Source of the DNA: Flavobacterium cupriresistens
GTDB lineage: Bacteria > Bacteroidota > Bacteroidia > Flavobacteriales > Flavobacteriaceae
Assembly (NCBI RefSeq): GCF_020911925.1
Contig: NZ_CP087134.1
Coordinates: forward strand, 2,852,001-2,916,000
Direction: 5' to 3'
Length of the DNA: 64,000 bases
Shown here one piece after another: positions 16,395 through 25,083 of the stretch. Each line of letters opens with the position of its first letter. Position 1 is the first letter of the stretch. The notes beneath the pieces are model-generated. The model saw only the letters and a list, made by a program, of their open reading frames with translations, ran no database searches and was not told the origin of the DNA. The position numbers and the translations under genes are program-made.

Positions 16395-17102
16395 TTACGC
16401 TTCGTCGTGATTCTGCAGTAAGGTTTTGTATATAAACCCTGCGACTATAGCCCCTAAGATCGGCGCCACCCAGAATAACCAAACTTGTGATAATGGTTCT
16501 CCACCAGTGAAAACAGCCTGAGATAAAGATCTTGCAGGATTTACAGAAGTATTTGTGATTGGAATACTAATTAAATGAATTAAGGTTAGTGCCAAACCAA
16601 TTGCAACTCCGGCGAATTTTCCGTTGGCAAATTTATCTGTAGCACCCAAAATTACCAATAGGAAAAATAAAGTCAGAACAAATTCAGCTATAAAGGCAGA
16701 TTGCAAAGAATAACCATCAGGAGAAAAAGCTCCGAATCCGTTTGAGGCAAAGGCTCCGGCTTTGGTATTGTCGATTGCAAAACCCGCTTTTCCGGATGCA
16801 ATAGTAAACAAAGTACCAGCGGCTGCTATAGCTCCAACGCATTGTGCAATGATATAGGGAATCAGGTCTTTTGCAGGAAATCTGCCTCCGGCCCATAAAC
16901 CAAATGATACAGCGGGATTAAAATGTCCGCCTGAGATATGCCCGACAGCGTAAGCCATTGTCAGAACCGTAAGACCAAAAGCAAGTGCTACACCGGCAAA
17001 ACCAATTCCTAAATCAGGAATTCCTGCTGCAAAAATTGCACTACCACAACCTCCAAAAACTAGCCAATAAGTTCCGAAGAACTCTGCAAATAATTTTTTC
17101 AT
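16395..17102 (-). CDS. aqpZ: Aquaporin Z
   Basis: A 235-residue channel with six membrane segments and two NPA half-helices: [10 protein letters not shown] (near residue 62) and [10 protein letters not shown] (near residue 187). The conserved N-terminal [20 protein letters not shown] and the arginine after the second NPA (NPAR) fit water-selective AqpZ rather than GlpF. It allows rapid water flux across the inner membrane. It is in a possible minus-strand group with the DoxX-like and GlsB-like genes, with gaps of 29 and 44 bases. Confidence 0.93.
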   Translation of the reverse strand: MKKLFAEFFGTYWLVFGGCGSAIFAAGIPDLGIGFAGVALAFGLTVLTMAYAVGHISGGHFNPAVSFGLWAGGRFPAKDLIPYIIAQCVGAIAAAGTLFTIASGKAGFAIDNTKAGAFASNGFGAFSPDGYSLQSAFIAEFVLTLFFLLVILGATDKFANGKFAGVAIGLALTLIHLISIPITNTSVNPARSLSQAVFTGGEPLSQVWLFWVAPILGAIVAGFIYKTLLQNHDEA

Positions 17103-17131
17103 AGTAAATAATTTTAATTAATATTTAGTTG

Positions 17132-17488
17132 TTAACGGGTATATAGATACGCCCATAAAATCAATGCGACTTGTAAGGGCAAGCGTACTAATAGAATGAA
17201 ATTTAACAAAGAAAAACCCTTCTTACTCCTTTGAAACATATACCAATTAGCAGGAAATACAGCAATTAACAAGGCTATAATTCCCCAAGCGGCAATAACT
17301 CTCGAAAAAGGAAGGGTGAGGAGGATGCCTAGAATAATTTCGGCAGCTCCACTTAAACTATTTAATAATTTGGGGTTCTGAAAATAAGGGGGAATGATTC
17401 TGATGTACATTCCCGGGTTTTTAAAATGATTAATTCCGGCAATTATATATAGAAAAGCCATTAAATATAAATGCCAAGGTAAATTCAT
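17132..17488 (-). CDS. DoxX-like small membrane protein
   Basis: A 118-residue protein with four membrane segments. The N-terminal YIIAGINHFKNPGMYIRIIPP and the LSGAAEIILGILL segment are typical of the DoxX/DoxD-like family. Distant relatives take part in quinol oxidase or redox-linked envelope processes, but most are uncharacterised. It is upstream of aqpZ by 29 bases and probably cotranscribed. Confidence 0.8.
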   Translation of the reverse strand: MNLPWHLYLMAFLYIIAGINHFKNPGMYIRIIPPYFQNPKLLNSLSGAAEIILGILLTLPFSRVIAAWGIIALLIAVFPANWYMFQRSKKGFSLLNFILLVRLPLQVALILWAYLYTR

Positions 17489-17572
17489 GATATCTTGTTT
17501 ATCACGAATTTATAAAAAAATTAACAAATATTGTATTATTAAGCTCTTTTTTTTGGAACTATATAAAATAGA

Positions 17573-18469
17573 TTATTTTTTGCCTTTAAAATTTACATTC
17601 ATTATAATGATAGCCAGAATGATTAGGATAATTCCAACCCATTGTAAAAAGATTACTTTTTCATTCAGTAAGAAGTAAGCCATCATTACTGAAACAGGAA
17701 GTTCAAGTGCTGAAACGATACTTCCTAAACCAATTCCAGTTAGTGGAAAACCAGCATTCATAAGCATTGGAGGGATGATCGTTCCGAATAATGACAATAC
17801 AATTCCCCATTTCAGGAAAATAGCAAGGTTAAAAGGTGTTACTTGAGTAAAAAAAGCAAAAGAAAACACAATTACAGCGCCACCCAATAGCATGTACAAA
17901 CTACGTTGTGCCGATGAAATTTCGGTTGCAACACGATTAGCAGTAAACATTGTTGTCGTAAAAGAAGCTGCAGCCATAACCCCCCAGGCGATACCTCTCC
18001 AATCAAGGACTACATCATTTTGAATGATATTGGTTGCCAGTACAGTTCCCACCAGTACAATAAATACGGCGATCACTTTTTGTTTAGAAGGTAATTTTTT
18101 CTCTAAAATCATTTCAAGTAAAACCCCCATCCAAACGGTTTGCATTAATAAAACAATACCAATTGAAACCGGAATATACTTTACAGCCAGGTAGTAGAAC
18201 AAACTGGTCATTCCCAGAGAAGTTCCCGCTGTCATTAAACTAATGATATTTTTAGGAGTAGCTTTTACTACTTGATTTTTATTTCTTATTTTCTGAAAGG
18301 CATTGATTAATAAAATCCCTGCAATTCCAAGTACAAATTGAGATGTTGTTACCTCGGCTGTGGTATATCCTTCTGAATAGGCCATTTTTACAAAAGTGGC
18401 TAACATTCCGAAAGTTGTAGCGCCTAAAGCAACTAAAAATACTCCTTTTAATACATTGTTTTGTGACAT
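17573..18469 (-). CDS. EamA-family drug/metabolite transporter
   Basis: A 298-residue membrane protein with about ten membrane segments in two EamA halves (roughly residues 8-140 and 155-290). It carries GATTFGMLATFVKMAY in the first half and ALELPVSVMMAYFLLNEKV in the second, the latter a typical EamA end motif (E.P....(L/I)....E). Family members export or exchange amino acids, nucleotide precursors or other metabolites; the substrate is unknown. It is separated from both neighbours by more than 80 bases. Confidence 0.88.
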   Translation of the reverse strand: MSQNNVLKGVFLVALGATTFGMLATFVKMAYSEGYTTAEVTTSQFVLGIAGILLINAFQKIRNKNQVVKATPKNIISLMTAGTSLGMTSLFYYLAVKYIPVSIGIVLLMQTVWMGVLLEMILEKKLPSKQKVIAVFIVLVGTVLATNIIQNDVVLDWRGIAWGVMAAASFTTTMFTANRVATEISSAQRSLYMLLGGAVIVFSFAFFTQVTPFNLAIFLKWGIVLSLFGTIIPPMLMNAGFPLTGIGLGSIVSALELPVSVMMAYFLLNEKVIFLQWVGIILIILAIIIMNVNFKGKK

Positions 18470-18701
18470 TCTGACTTGTTTAGTTTAAAAAATTAAAGCC
18501 GGCAAAGGTAAGCTATTTTGCTTAGGATTAAATGTTAAAACTGTGATAAACTTGTTAGCCCTTAAGTATCAGGGGCTAGTTCTTTCTTAGTGAGATTTCT
18601 CGTTCGTTGAAATGGCGATGGAGAGAAAAAAAGAGCTTGCAGGAGATAAGAAGATGTGTTAAATGTTGGCAGACAGGATTTAAGTTTTAGTCAATAAAAA
18701 A

Positions 18702-18727
18702 ACCATCAGAAAACAATTCCTGATGGT
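18702..18727 (-). terminator. Terminator of the nrnA-gldI-PPIase operon
   Basis: ACCATCAG (18702-18709) pairs with CTGATGGT (18720-18727). It has an A run on the left (a T run on the minus strand) and lies 34 bases after the last PPIase gene. The rest of 18470-18761 holds no visible feature. Confidence 0.75.
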
Positions 18728-18761
18728 TTAATTTTTATATAACAACCGAAGTCTGAAATAT

Positions 18762-19901
18762 TTATTTCACAGGTTGCGTATTGTAAGTTTCGATTTCGAA
18801 AACTAAAGTTGCGTTTGGTGGAATCACTCCTCCGGCACCTTTTTCTCCATAAGCTAAATTAGAAGGAAGAAAGAAGATTGCTTTTTCTCCGTCGGTCATC
18901 ATGTCTAATGCTTCGATAAAACCTGGAATCATTCCGTCTTTTTTACCAACTGCAAACGGAAAAGCCTGATATCCTTTTTGCGCATCTCTGTTCGCATCAT
19001 ATTTACCATAGGCTTTTGCTACATTGGCAATGCTGCTGTCAAAAAGATTTCCATCTTCAAAATAACCTGCATAGTGGAAATAGATATTACTTCCTTCTGC
19101 TAATTTTACTCCGGAACCTTTTTGAGTGATTTTATATTTTAAACCGGAAGCCGTTGCAGTTGCAGTAGCTTTAGTAGCGGCAAAGTAAGCTGCTTTTTCG
19201 GTTACCACTTTTTGACTTTCGGCTTTTTTAGCTTCTCCTTTTTTAGCATCATCACTGATTACTTTTAAAGCATCAAATTTCTTAGCAGCAGCACCTTTGC
19301 GTGTAATGGTAATTTTGGTCATCACATCGTCCTGAACGATTTTATTCACAACATCCATTCCTGAAACTACGTGACCAAAAATAGTGTGTTTGCCATTCAA
19401 CCAAGGCGTATCTTTATGTGTGATAAAAAATTGACTTCCGTTGGTAGCCGGACCTGAATTGGCCATAGCTAAAACACCACCTTTTTCAAATTTTAAATCT
19501 GGTACAAATTCATCTTTAAAAGAGAATCCAGGACCTCCCGAACCGTTTCCGTCCGGATCACCACCCTGAATCATAAAATCATTGATAACTCTATGGAATT
19601 TTAATCCGTCGTAAAATGGCTTTCCTTTTAGTTTTTCCACTTTTACATTAGGGTTTTTTCCTTCAGCTAAAGTGATAAAGTTAGCTACTGTTACAGGCGC
19701 TTTTACATACTCTAAAGACAAAACAATGGTTCCTTTAGTTGTAGCAATTGTTGCAAAAATTCCTTCAGCAGGATTTGTTGCTTTCGGAGCTACTTTTGTT
19801 GTAGTTGTTTTTGCGGCCGGTTTTGCAGCCGGTTTTTTGGTTGCTTGTGCCTGAATATTGACTACTGCCAAGCAAAATAAGAATAGAAATTTAAATTTCA
19901 T
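18762..19901 (-). CDS. Exported peptidyl-prolyl isomerase: cyclophilin fused to FKBP
   Basis: A 379-residue protein with a signal peptide (to about residue 18, IQAQ) and an Ala/Lys/Thr-rich linker (20-44). Cyclophilin domain about 47-210: LKFHRVINDFMIQGGDPDGNG and NGSQFFITHKDTPWLNGKHTIFG carry the catalytic Arg and substrate-binding Phe/His. FKBP domain about 250-379: GSNIYFHYAGYFEDGNLFDSS, IPGFIEALDMM and PSNLAYGEKGAGGVIPPNATLVF. Two proline isomerases of different folds in one chain suggest a periplasmic folding catalyst. It lies 27 bases after a paralogue of the same architecture. Confidence 0.92.
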   Translation of the reverse strand: MKFKFLFLFCLAVVNIQAQATKKPAAKPAAKTTTTKVAPKATNPAEGIFATIATTKGTIVLSLEYVKAPVTVANFITLAEGKNPNVKVEKLKGKPFYDGLKFHRVINDFMIQGGDPDGNGSGGPGFSFKDEFVPDLKFEKGGVLAMANSGPATNGSQFFITHKDTPWLNGKHTIFGHVVSGMDVVNKIVQDDVMTKITITRKGAAAKKFDALKVISDDAKKGEAKKAESQKVVTEKAAYFAATKATATATASGLKYKITQKGSGVKLAEGSNIYFHYAGYFEDGNLFDSSIANVAKAYGKYDANRDAQKGYQAFPFAVGKKDGMIPGFIEALDMMTDGEKAIFFLPSNLAYGEKGAGGVIPPNATLVFEIETYNTQPVK

Positions 19902-19928
19902 TGTATTTAGAATTTAAGTCTATATTAA

Positions 19929-21005
19929 TTATTGTGGTTTCTCTAATAATTGAACTTCAAAAATGATATTCGCATTTGGTGGAATAACTCCTCCAGCTCC
20001 GGCTTCTCCGTAAGCTAAGTGTGCCGGAATAAAAAGAACCGCTTTGTCTCCAAAAGAAAGTTTCTCGATTCCTTCAATAAATCCCGGAATCATACCGTCT
20101 TTACGACCTGCCTGAAATGGAATTGGCTGGTAACCTTTTGCTTCAGCTCTTGCAGCATCAAATTTTCCGAAAGTTTTGCAAACCTCTTCGATACTACTGT
20201 CAAATAAAGTTCCGTCTTCTAGAAATCCTGCATAATGAATGTACAATTGTGTTCCGATCGCCGGTTTTTTACCTGTACCTTTTTCAGTAATAACATATTC
20301 TAAACCAGTGCTTGTTTTGGTAGCTTTTGGTTTTAAAGAAGTATAATAAGCTACTTTTTCTTTCTGAACTTCTGCGTATTTACCTTTTTCTTTTGCTATT
20401 TCTGAAAAATAATCGTGAAATACTTTTACAGCATCAAACTTTTTTGCAGCTTCACCATTTCTGATAATAGTAACAGTGGTGATGTTATCGTTTTGAACGA
20501 CTTTATTAACGACATCCATTCCTTTGTCCACTACATGACCAAAAATAGTATGTTTTCCGTCTAACCATGGTGTTTCAACATGTGTGATGAAAAATTGGCT
20601 GCTATTTGTTCCCGGACCATTATTTGCCATGGCCAAAACACCACTTTTGTCAAATTTTAAATCAGTGAACTCGTCTTTAAATTTGTATCCGGTATCGCCA
20701 GAACCTGTTCCTAAAGGATCTCCGGTCTGGATCATAAAATTCTCAATAACACGGTGGAATTTTAATCCATTAAAGAAAGGTTTCTTTTTTAGGTTTTCAT
20801 CCGTTACAAATTCATTTTTGCCTTCTGCTAACGTTACAAAATTGGCAACTGTTATAGGTGCTTTTTTATAATCTAACTCAACAATAATGCTTCCTTTATT
20901 AGTTTCAATTTCAGCGTATAAACCATCCGGTAAGTCACTGTGTTTGTCTTTACAAGAATAAAACGAGGTAGCGGCTAATAGTAATATTAAAATACTCTTT
21001 TTCAT
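19929..21005 (-). CDS. Lipoprotein peptidyl-prolyl isomerase: cyclophilin fused to FKBP
   Basis: A 358-residue lipoprotein (lipobox FYSC, Cys17). Cyclophilin domain about 28-195 (LKFHRVIENFMIQTGDPLGTG; NSSQFFITHVETPWLDGKHTIFG) and FKBP domain about 235-358 (GTQLYIHYAGFLEDGTLFDSS; PAHLAYGEAGAGGVIPPNANIIFEV). It is a tandem paralogue of the adjacent gene; the two differ in anchoring (lipid-anchored here, soluble there). It follows gldI by 15 bases in a four-gene operon. The association with GldI suggests a role in folding exported or gliding-apparatus proteins, an inference. Confidence 0.92.
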   Translation of the reverse strand: MKKSILILLLAATSFYSCKDKHSDLPDGLYAEIETNKGSIIVELDYKKAPITVANFVTLAEGKNEFVTDENLKKKPFFNGLKFHRVIENFMIQTGDPLGTGSGDTGYKFKDEFTDLKFDKSGVLAMANNGPGTNSSQFFITHVETPWLDGKHTIFGHVVDKGMDVVNKVVQNDNITTVTIIRNGEAAKKFDAVKVFHDYFSEIAKEKGKYAEVQKEKVAYYTSLKPKATKTSTGLEYVITEKGTGKKPAIGTQLYIHYAGFLEDGTLFDSSIEEVCKTFGKFDAARAEAKGYQPIPFQAGRKDGMIPGFIEGIEKLSFGDKAVLFIPAHLAYGEAGAGGVIPPNANIIFEVQLLEKPQ

Positions 21006-21020
21006 TTTTTAAATGTTGTT

Positions 21021-21662
21021 TTATGGGTTTAAAGTGTCTTTTTTAGTCTGAACTACTGGCTTTGGAGCAACCGGTTTTGGAGTTTGTGTACTCGGTGTCG
21101 TTGCTTTTGGAGCTTCTTCAGGTGTGAAATTTTTAAGGGTAACGGTACAAATTAAGGATTGATTGGTTCCTATTTTTTTATTGTCTCCATGATAACCATA
21201 AGCGATATGTGATGGAAATAAGAAGTTTACAGTTTCGTTTTTGCGCATCAATTTAATTCCATCGCGCAATCCCATCATGATTTCTTGTTTGTCTACATGA
21301 TACGTTTGCGGGCCAAGTTCAGCTTCGGGATAGATAATTTTGCCTTGTATGTCTTTTATTTCCAGATTATAATAAGCTATATCTCCTCTTTTTGGACGTA
21401 ACGTATCAATCAGATTTTGTTCCTCATAAGCATACCAATAACCTTTTTGTGAAGCAAAATACTTTACTTTGGGATTACTTTTGATTATTTTTTTGATGAT
21501 ATCTTCTTCACTGGCAACTAATTTTTTGTTCCGATCAGCTGATTTTTTCATGAATGTACCCGAAGTTCTTGAAATAGGTCTTCTGGCTTCTTCGTGTTGT
21601 TTACAGCCTACCAATAAAACGGCAAAAAGTAGGGCACAGCTGCTTAGTTTTAAGTAGTTCAT
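21021..21662 (-). CDS. gldI: Gliding motility lipoprotein GldI (FKBP-type PPIase)
   Basis: A 213-residue lipoprotein (lipobox LVGC, Cys20). The FKBP domain spans about residues 85-180 (KRGDIAYYNLEIKDIQGKII, IMMGLRDGIKLMRKNETVNFLFPSHIAYGYHGDN), with a C-terminal Pro/Lys/Thr tail. It matches GldI of Flavobacterium, which is needed for gliding and acts in the cell envelope. It is the second gene of an operon, 6 bases after nrnA and 15 before a PPIase fusion. The FKBP substrate-binding residues are only partly kept, so catalytic activity is not certain. Confidence 0.88.
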   Translation of the reverse strand: MNYLKLSSCALLFAVLLVGCKQHEEARRPISRTSGTFMKKSADRNKKLVASEEDIIKKIIKSNPKVKYFASQKGYWYAYEEQNLIDTLRPKRGDIAYYNLEIKDIQGKIIYPEAELGPQTYHVDKQEIMMGLRDGIKLMRKNETVNFLFPSHIAYGYHGDNKKIGTNQSLICTVTLKNFTPEEAPKATTPSTQTPKPVAPKPVVQTKKDTLNP

Positions 21663-21668
21663 ATGGGG

Positions 21669-22673
21669 TTATATTTTTAGTTTAGTTACTAAATCTTCAA
21701 ATTTTTTGATGGTCTCTTCCATAGAAACATCAGATCTTCCACCAGCGGCATTGCTGTGACCTCCACCATTAAAATGGTCTCTGGCAAACTGATTTACATC
21801 AAATCCTCCTTGCGAACGAAATGATATTTTGATGATTTTCTCGTCTCTGTTTTCTATAAAAATAGCTGTGAAATTAATTCCTTTGATGCTTAATCCATAA
21901 TTAACTATTCCTTCTGTGTCGCCTTTTATGTAGTTAAAAGAATCCAATTCGTCTTGTGTAAGCGTTGTATAAGAGGTTTTATGCTCTTCAAATACTTTCA
22001 TGTTTTGCAAAGCGCGACCTAACAATTGTAAACGGCTGTACGAGCTATTATCAAATAAAAGTACTGGAATCTGCGTATTTTCGACACCCAAATCAATTAA
22101 TTCGGCTATAATGCGGTGTGTATTTCCGGTAGTTCCGGGAAAGCGAAAAGAACCTGAATCGGTTAGGATTCCGGTATAAATACAGGTAGCAATGGTTTGG
22201 TCTAGATCTTCTTTTTTATCTAAAAAGGAAATGAAATTGTAAACCATTTCACAAGTAGAACCAAAAGTAGTATCAGAGTACATATAAGTCGCATAATCAT
22301 CAGGTCTTTGATGATGATCGATCATAATAAACGGAACTTTTAGCTTGGCTAAAGTGTGTTCCATTTCACCCGTACGATGAAAAGCATTAAAATCGAGTGT
22401 AAATACGATCTCTGCTTCTTCTAATATTTTAGTACAGTTTTCGGTGTCTTTTTCAAATATTTTTACGGTTTCCGAACCTGGTAACCAAGCTAAGAAATCA
22501 GGGAAATCATTAGGTGCAATCACCGTTGGCTGATGATTGTTTTTTAATAAAAAATGGTATAAACCCAACGTAGATCCCATGGCATCACCATCTGGACCTC
22601 TATGCGGGATTATAGCGATTTTCTTTGGGGTTGCGAGCAACAATTGTATCGCTTGAATATCTTGTATTTTCAT
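21669..22673 (-). CDS. nrnA: DHH-family phosphoesterase (NrnA-like)
   Basis: A 334-residue cytoplasmic enzyme. It has the DHH motifs in order: PHRGPDGDAMGSTLGLY (DxD), FTLDFNAF, and MIDHHQRPD. The C-terminal DHHA1 motif is GGGHSNAAGGRSD. NrnA proteins degrade nano-RNA (2-5 nucleotides) and dephosphorylate pAp; some related DHH proteins cleave cyclic dinucleotides. It is the first gene of an operon with gldI and two PPIases, separated from gldI by only 6 bases. The reason for linkage to gliding genes is unknown, though I recall the same neighbourhood in flavobacteria. Confidence 0.88.
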   Translation of the reverse strand: MKIQDIQAIQLLLATPKKIAIIPHRGPDGDAMGSTLGLYHFLLKNNHQPTVIAPNDFPDFLAWLPGSETVKIFEKDTENCTKILEEAEIVFTLDFNAFHRTGEMEHTLAKLKVPFIMIDHHQRPDDYATYMYSDTTFGSTCEMVYNFISFLDKKEDLDQTIATCIYTGILTDSGSFRFPGTTGNTHRIIAELIDLGVENTQIPVLLFDNSSYSRLQLLGRALQNMKVFEEHKTSYTTLTQDELDSFNYIKGDTEGIVNYGLSIKGINFTAIFIENRDEKIIKISFRSQGGFDVNQFARDHFNGGGHSNAAGGRSDVSMEETIKKFEDLVTKLKI

Positions 22674-22830
22674 AGTGTGCGAATTTACATTTTTTTAATG
22701 TAATGCTGAAAAGATTTTAGAGATTCTTGGGTTTCAGTTTATAGCCGTGGTTTAAGTTCTTAGTTTTCGGTCTCAGTCTCAGTCTTCAATTCACATTTCA
22801 TAATTTTGATCTTGAACCACAAAAAAAAAA

Positions 22831-24066
22831 TCAAAGCCACTTCTGATACAACTTATATTTAGCACCCTTGACAATCTGCGATTTATAAATCCCTACCGAA
22901 CCTGAAGAAAAATAAGCAATGGTACAGGCGATCGCAATAAATAGCCCGGGTTGGATTCCAAATAACTCCATTCCCATAATGGTGCAGGCAATGGGAGTGT
23001 GGGTAGCACCCGAAAACACGGCTACAAAACCCATTCCGGCCAAAAGGGCTATTGGCATAGGGACGACAAGAGAAAGTGCGCTTCCTAATGTAGCTCCGAC
23101 AAAAAATAACGGAGTTACTTCTCCACCTTTAAAACCAGCTCCTAACGTGAATCCCGTAAATAGAATTTTGAGTAAAAAGTCATACCACGGATTTGCATTT
23201 GAAAAGGAATCCACAATGACAGGGACACTCAAACCAGCAAATTTGGTAAATCCGAAACCTGCAATGGCAATGGACAAAACGATTCCTCCAACAAATGGAC
23301 GCAATGGCGGATATTTAATGTTTTTTGAAAATAAAGAACTCCAAAAATGAGTAGTTCTCGAGAACAGCAAAGCTGCAATGCCAAATAAGACGCTAATAAG
23401 GACGGTGTAAAATAAGTTCGTAAGATTGATTTCGGGCACATCGGGAATACGGTAATGCGTGTGTTTGACCTGCCAGAATTCAACCGTAAAATAAGCGGCG
23501 TAAGCTACTAAGAAGGATAAAATAATACTTTTAAGGTTGATTTTACTAAAGTACAGTACTTCCAAAGCAAAAATTGCTCCTGCCAAAGGCGTTCCGAAAA
23601 CAGATGCAAAACCCGCACTGATCCCGAGAATAATCAGAATTTTTCGCTCTGATTGCTCTAATTTAAAAAGTTTTGTAAACTGATCGGCAATAGCGCCTCC
23701 CATTTGTACTGCTGTACCTTCGCGTCCGGCAGAACCACCAAATAAATGGGTAAGTAAGGTTCCCGCAAGGACCAAAGGAGCCATTTTGAACGGAATGGTT
23801 TTCTTTGGGGTTTCGTATTCTTCCAACAATAGATTATTGCCTTTTACAACAGATTCTCCCCAGTAATAGTAACTCAATCCAACAAGTAATCCGCCAATGG
23901 GTAAAAACCAGATGATCCAGTTGTGGTGGATTCTAAATTGTGTAATCCATTCTAACGAAACTAAAAAAAATGCTGAAGCCGATCCTGAAAAAAAGCCTAT
24001 TAAAAGACAAATGAGAATCCATTTAAGGACTGTCAGGAGTGTAGTTTTAGAATCAGGTAGAGCCAT
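22831..24066 (-). CDS. CLC-family anion transporter, probable fluoride-type (CLC-F) subclass
   Basis: A 411-residue membrane protein, short for a CLC (E. coli ClcA is 473). GREGT at residues 114-118 holds the gating glutamate. The C-terminal half has GFKGGEVTPLFFVGATLG. The canonical GSGIP anion-selectivity motif is absent; the matching place reads GNNLL (residues 76-80, in WGESVVKGNNLLLEEYE). Loss of GSGIP, short length and GREG(T) are features I recall for the fluoride/proton antiporter branch CLC-F. Assignment as fluoride-specific is an inference and chloride transport is not excluded. No crcB-type fluoride riboswitch was recognised upstream. Confidence 0.85.
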   Translation of the reverse strand: MALPDSKTTLLTVLKWILICLLIGFFSGSASAFFLVSLEWITQFRIHHNWIIWFLPIGGLLVGLSYYYWGESVVKGNNLLLEEYETPKKTIPFKMAPLVLAGTLLTHLFGGSAGREGTAVQMGGAIADQFTKLFKLEQSERKILIILGISAGFASVFGTPLAGAIFALEVLYFSKINLKSIILSFLVAYAAYFTVEFWQVKHTHYRIPDVPEINLTNLFYTVLISVLFGIAALLFSRTTHFWSSLFSKNIKYPPLRPFVGGIVLSIAIAGFGFTKFAGLSVPVIVDSFSNANPWYDFLLKILFTGFTLGAGFKGGEVTPLFFVGATLGSALSLVVPMPIALLAGMGFVAVFSGATHTPIACTIMGMELFGIQPGLFIAIACTIAYFSSGSVGIYKSQIVKGAKYKLYQKWL

Positions 24067-24083
24067 TTGTAGGTTTAGTTTTT

Positions 24084-24220
24084 TTAAACACGAATTTCAC
24101 AAATGTACACGAATTTTATTTTTTTTGCCACAGATTAAAAAGATTCGCACAGATTGTTTAATCATTTTAATCCTTTAATCTGTGGCAAAGTAATTAACGC
24201 AATTAGTTTAATTCGTGGAA
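24084..24220. repeat. GCCACAGATTAAA inverted repeat between the CLC and RidA genes
   Basis: GCCACAGATTAAAAAGATT (about 24127-24145) is complementary, with mismatches, to AATCCTTTAATCTGTGGC (about 24169-24186), flanked by CACGAATTT and AATTCGTGG. Related copies occur at 8.7, 11.7 and 46.8-47.7 kb. Confidence 0.65.
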
Positions 24221-24227
24221 AAAAAAA

Positions 24228-24611
24228 TTACTGAACTACAGCCGTAAATTCAATTTCAACTAAATATTCTGGAGCAACCAATTTACTGATTTCATAAAAA
24301 CCCGTTGTCGGTTTTACATCTTTGAAAAAAGAAGAATGCGCTCTGGCAACCTCTTCAAAAGTGGTAATATCGGTTGTGAAAATACGAGTTCTGATTACAT
24401 CTTTCATTCCAACATTTAGATCTTCCAGCACTTTTTCTACACGTTCCAGAATATTAAAAGTCTGTGCATACGCATCGTCAGCTTTTACTTTATCGCCATC
24501 AACAATTGCCACAGTTCCTGAAACTTCAATGATATTGCCAATGCGTACAGCGCGACAATATCCCATTTTGTCTTCCCAAGGTGATCCTGTTAAGATGTTT
24601 TCTCTTTTCAT
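24228..24611 (-). CDS. RidA (YjgF/YER057c/UK114) family enamine/imine deaminase
   Basis: A 127-residue trimeric-type cytoplasmic protein. Conserved segments are visible: SPWEDKMGYCRAVRIGNIIEVSGTVAI, DAYAQTFNILERVEKVLEDLN, DVIRTRIFTTDI (the Arg that contacts the substrate carboxylate) and LVEIEFTAVV. RidA proteins hydrolyse reactive 2-aminoacrylate-type imines made by PLP enzymes. The YCRAV in place of the standard archetype N-terminus suggests one of the Rid side branches (Rid4-7 type), whose substrates are less certain. It is monocistronic. Confidence 0.88.
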   Translation of the reverse strand: MKRENILTGSPWEDKMGYCRAVRIGNIIEVSGTVAIVDGDKVKADDAYAQTFNILERVEKVLEDLNVGMKDVIRTRIFTTDITTFEEVARAHSSFFKDVKPTTGFYEISKLVAPEYLVEIEFTAVVQ

Positions 24612-24777
24612 TTGGTAGTATTTTATTGAATTGTTTTATTCCTTTTTTAAAACAAATCCCGGTTAGTTAATTAGGCTGCAATTTATAAAATAGGAAACTG
24701 AAAAGCGCAAATTTTATTTGAAATCAATTTCAAAATCAAGCTTTTTTGTGATATTTTAAGAAATCGTTTTTTAAGAC

Positions 24778-25083
24778 CTACTTGGTTTGATGGTGTTCGA
24801 AAAGACGAAGTTTATTTTGAGTTATCGTTAAGTTTTGTTGTAGCGTTTCAATCTTACTTAATAAATGCGCTATGGCATCAATCCCTTCAAAATTAATTTT
24901 CAGATCATAATGCAACCGGATCATTTTTTCTATGGCAGGCAAGTGTTTAAGGTGCAGATATTCATCATCTTCCTGAACAATAATTTCTACCAATCCGTAA
25001 TTATTTAGTTCGGTTATAAAGGTGTATTCAATTTCGTGATACGTACAAAATTGTTTGATTTGGATTAGGTTTTTACTGCTCAT
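24778..25083 (-). CDS. cbpM: Chaperone modulator CbpM-like
   Basis: A 101-residue protein with an N-terminal MerR-like helix-turn-helix (IKQFCTYHEIEYTFITELNNYGLVEI) and a C-terminal helix that may form a coiled coil (IETLQQNLTITQNKLRLFE). It starts 11 bases inside the preceding DnaJ-like gene, on the same strand. CbpM inhibits CbpA/DnaJ co-chaperones by binding the J domain. The overlap predicts translational coupling and fixed stoichiometry. Confidence 0.8.
   Translation of the reverse strand: MSSKNLIQIKQFCTYHEIEYTFITELNNYGLVEIIVQEDDEYLHLKHLPAIEKMIRLHYDLKINFEGIDAIAHLLSKIETLQQNLTITQNKLRLFEHHQTK

Noticed and set aside
24067..24227. Fluoride riboswitch ahead of the CLC gene
   Set aside because: No crcB-like motif could be recognised; the region is filled by a GCCACAGATT-type inverted repeat.
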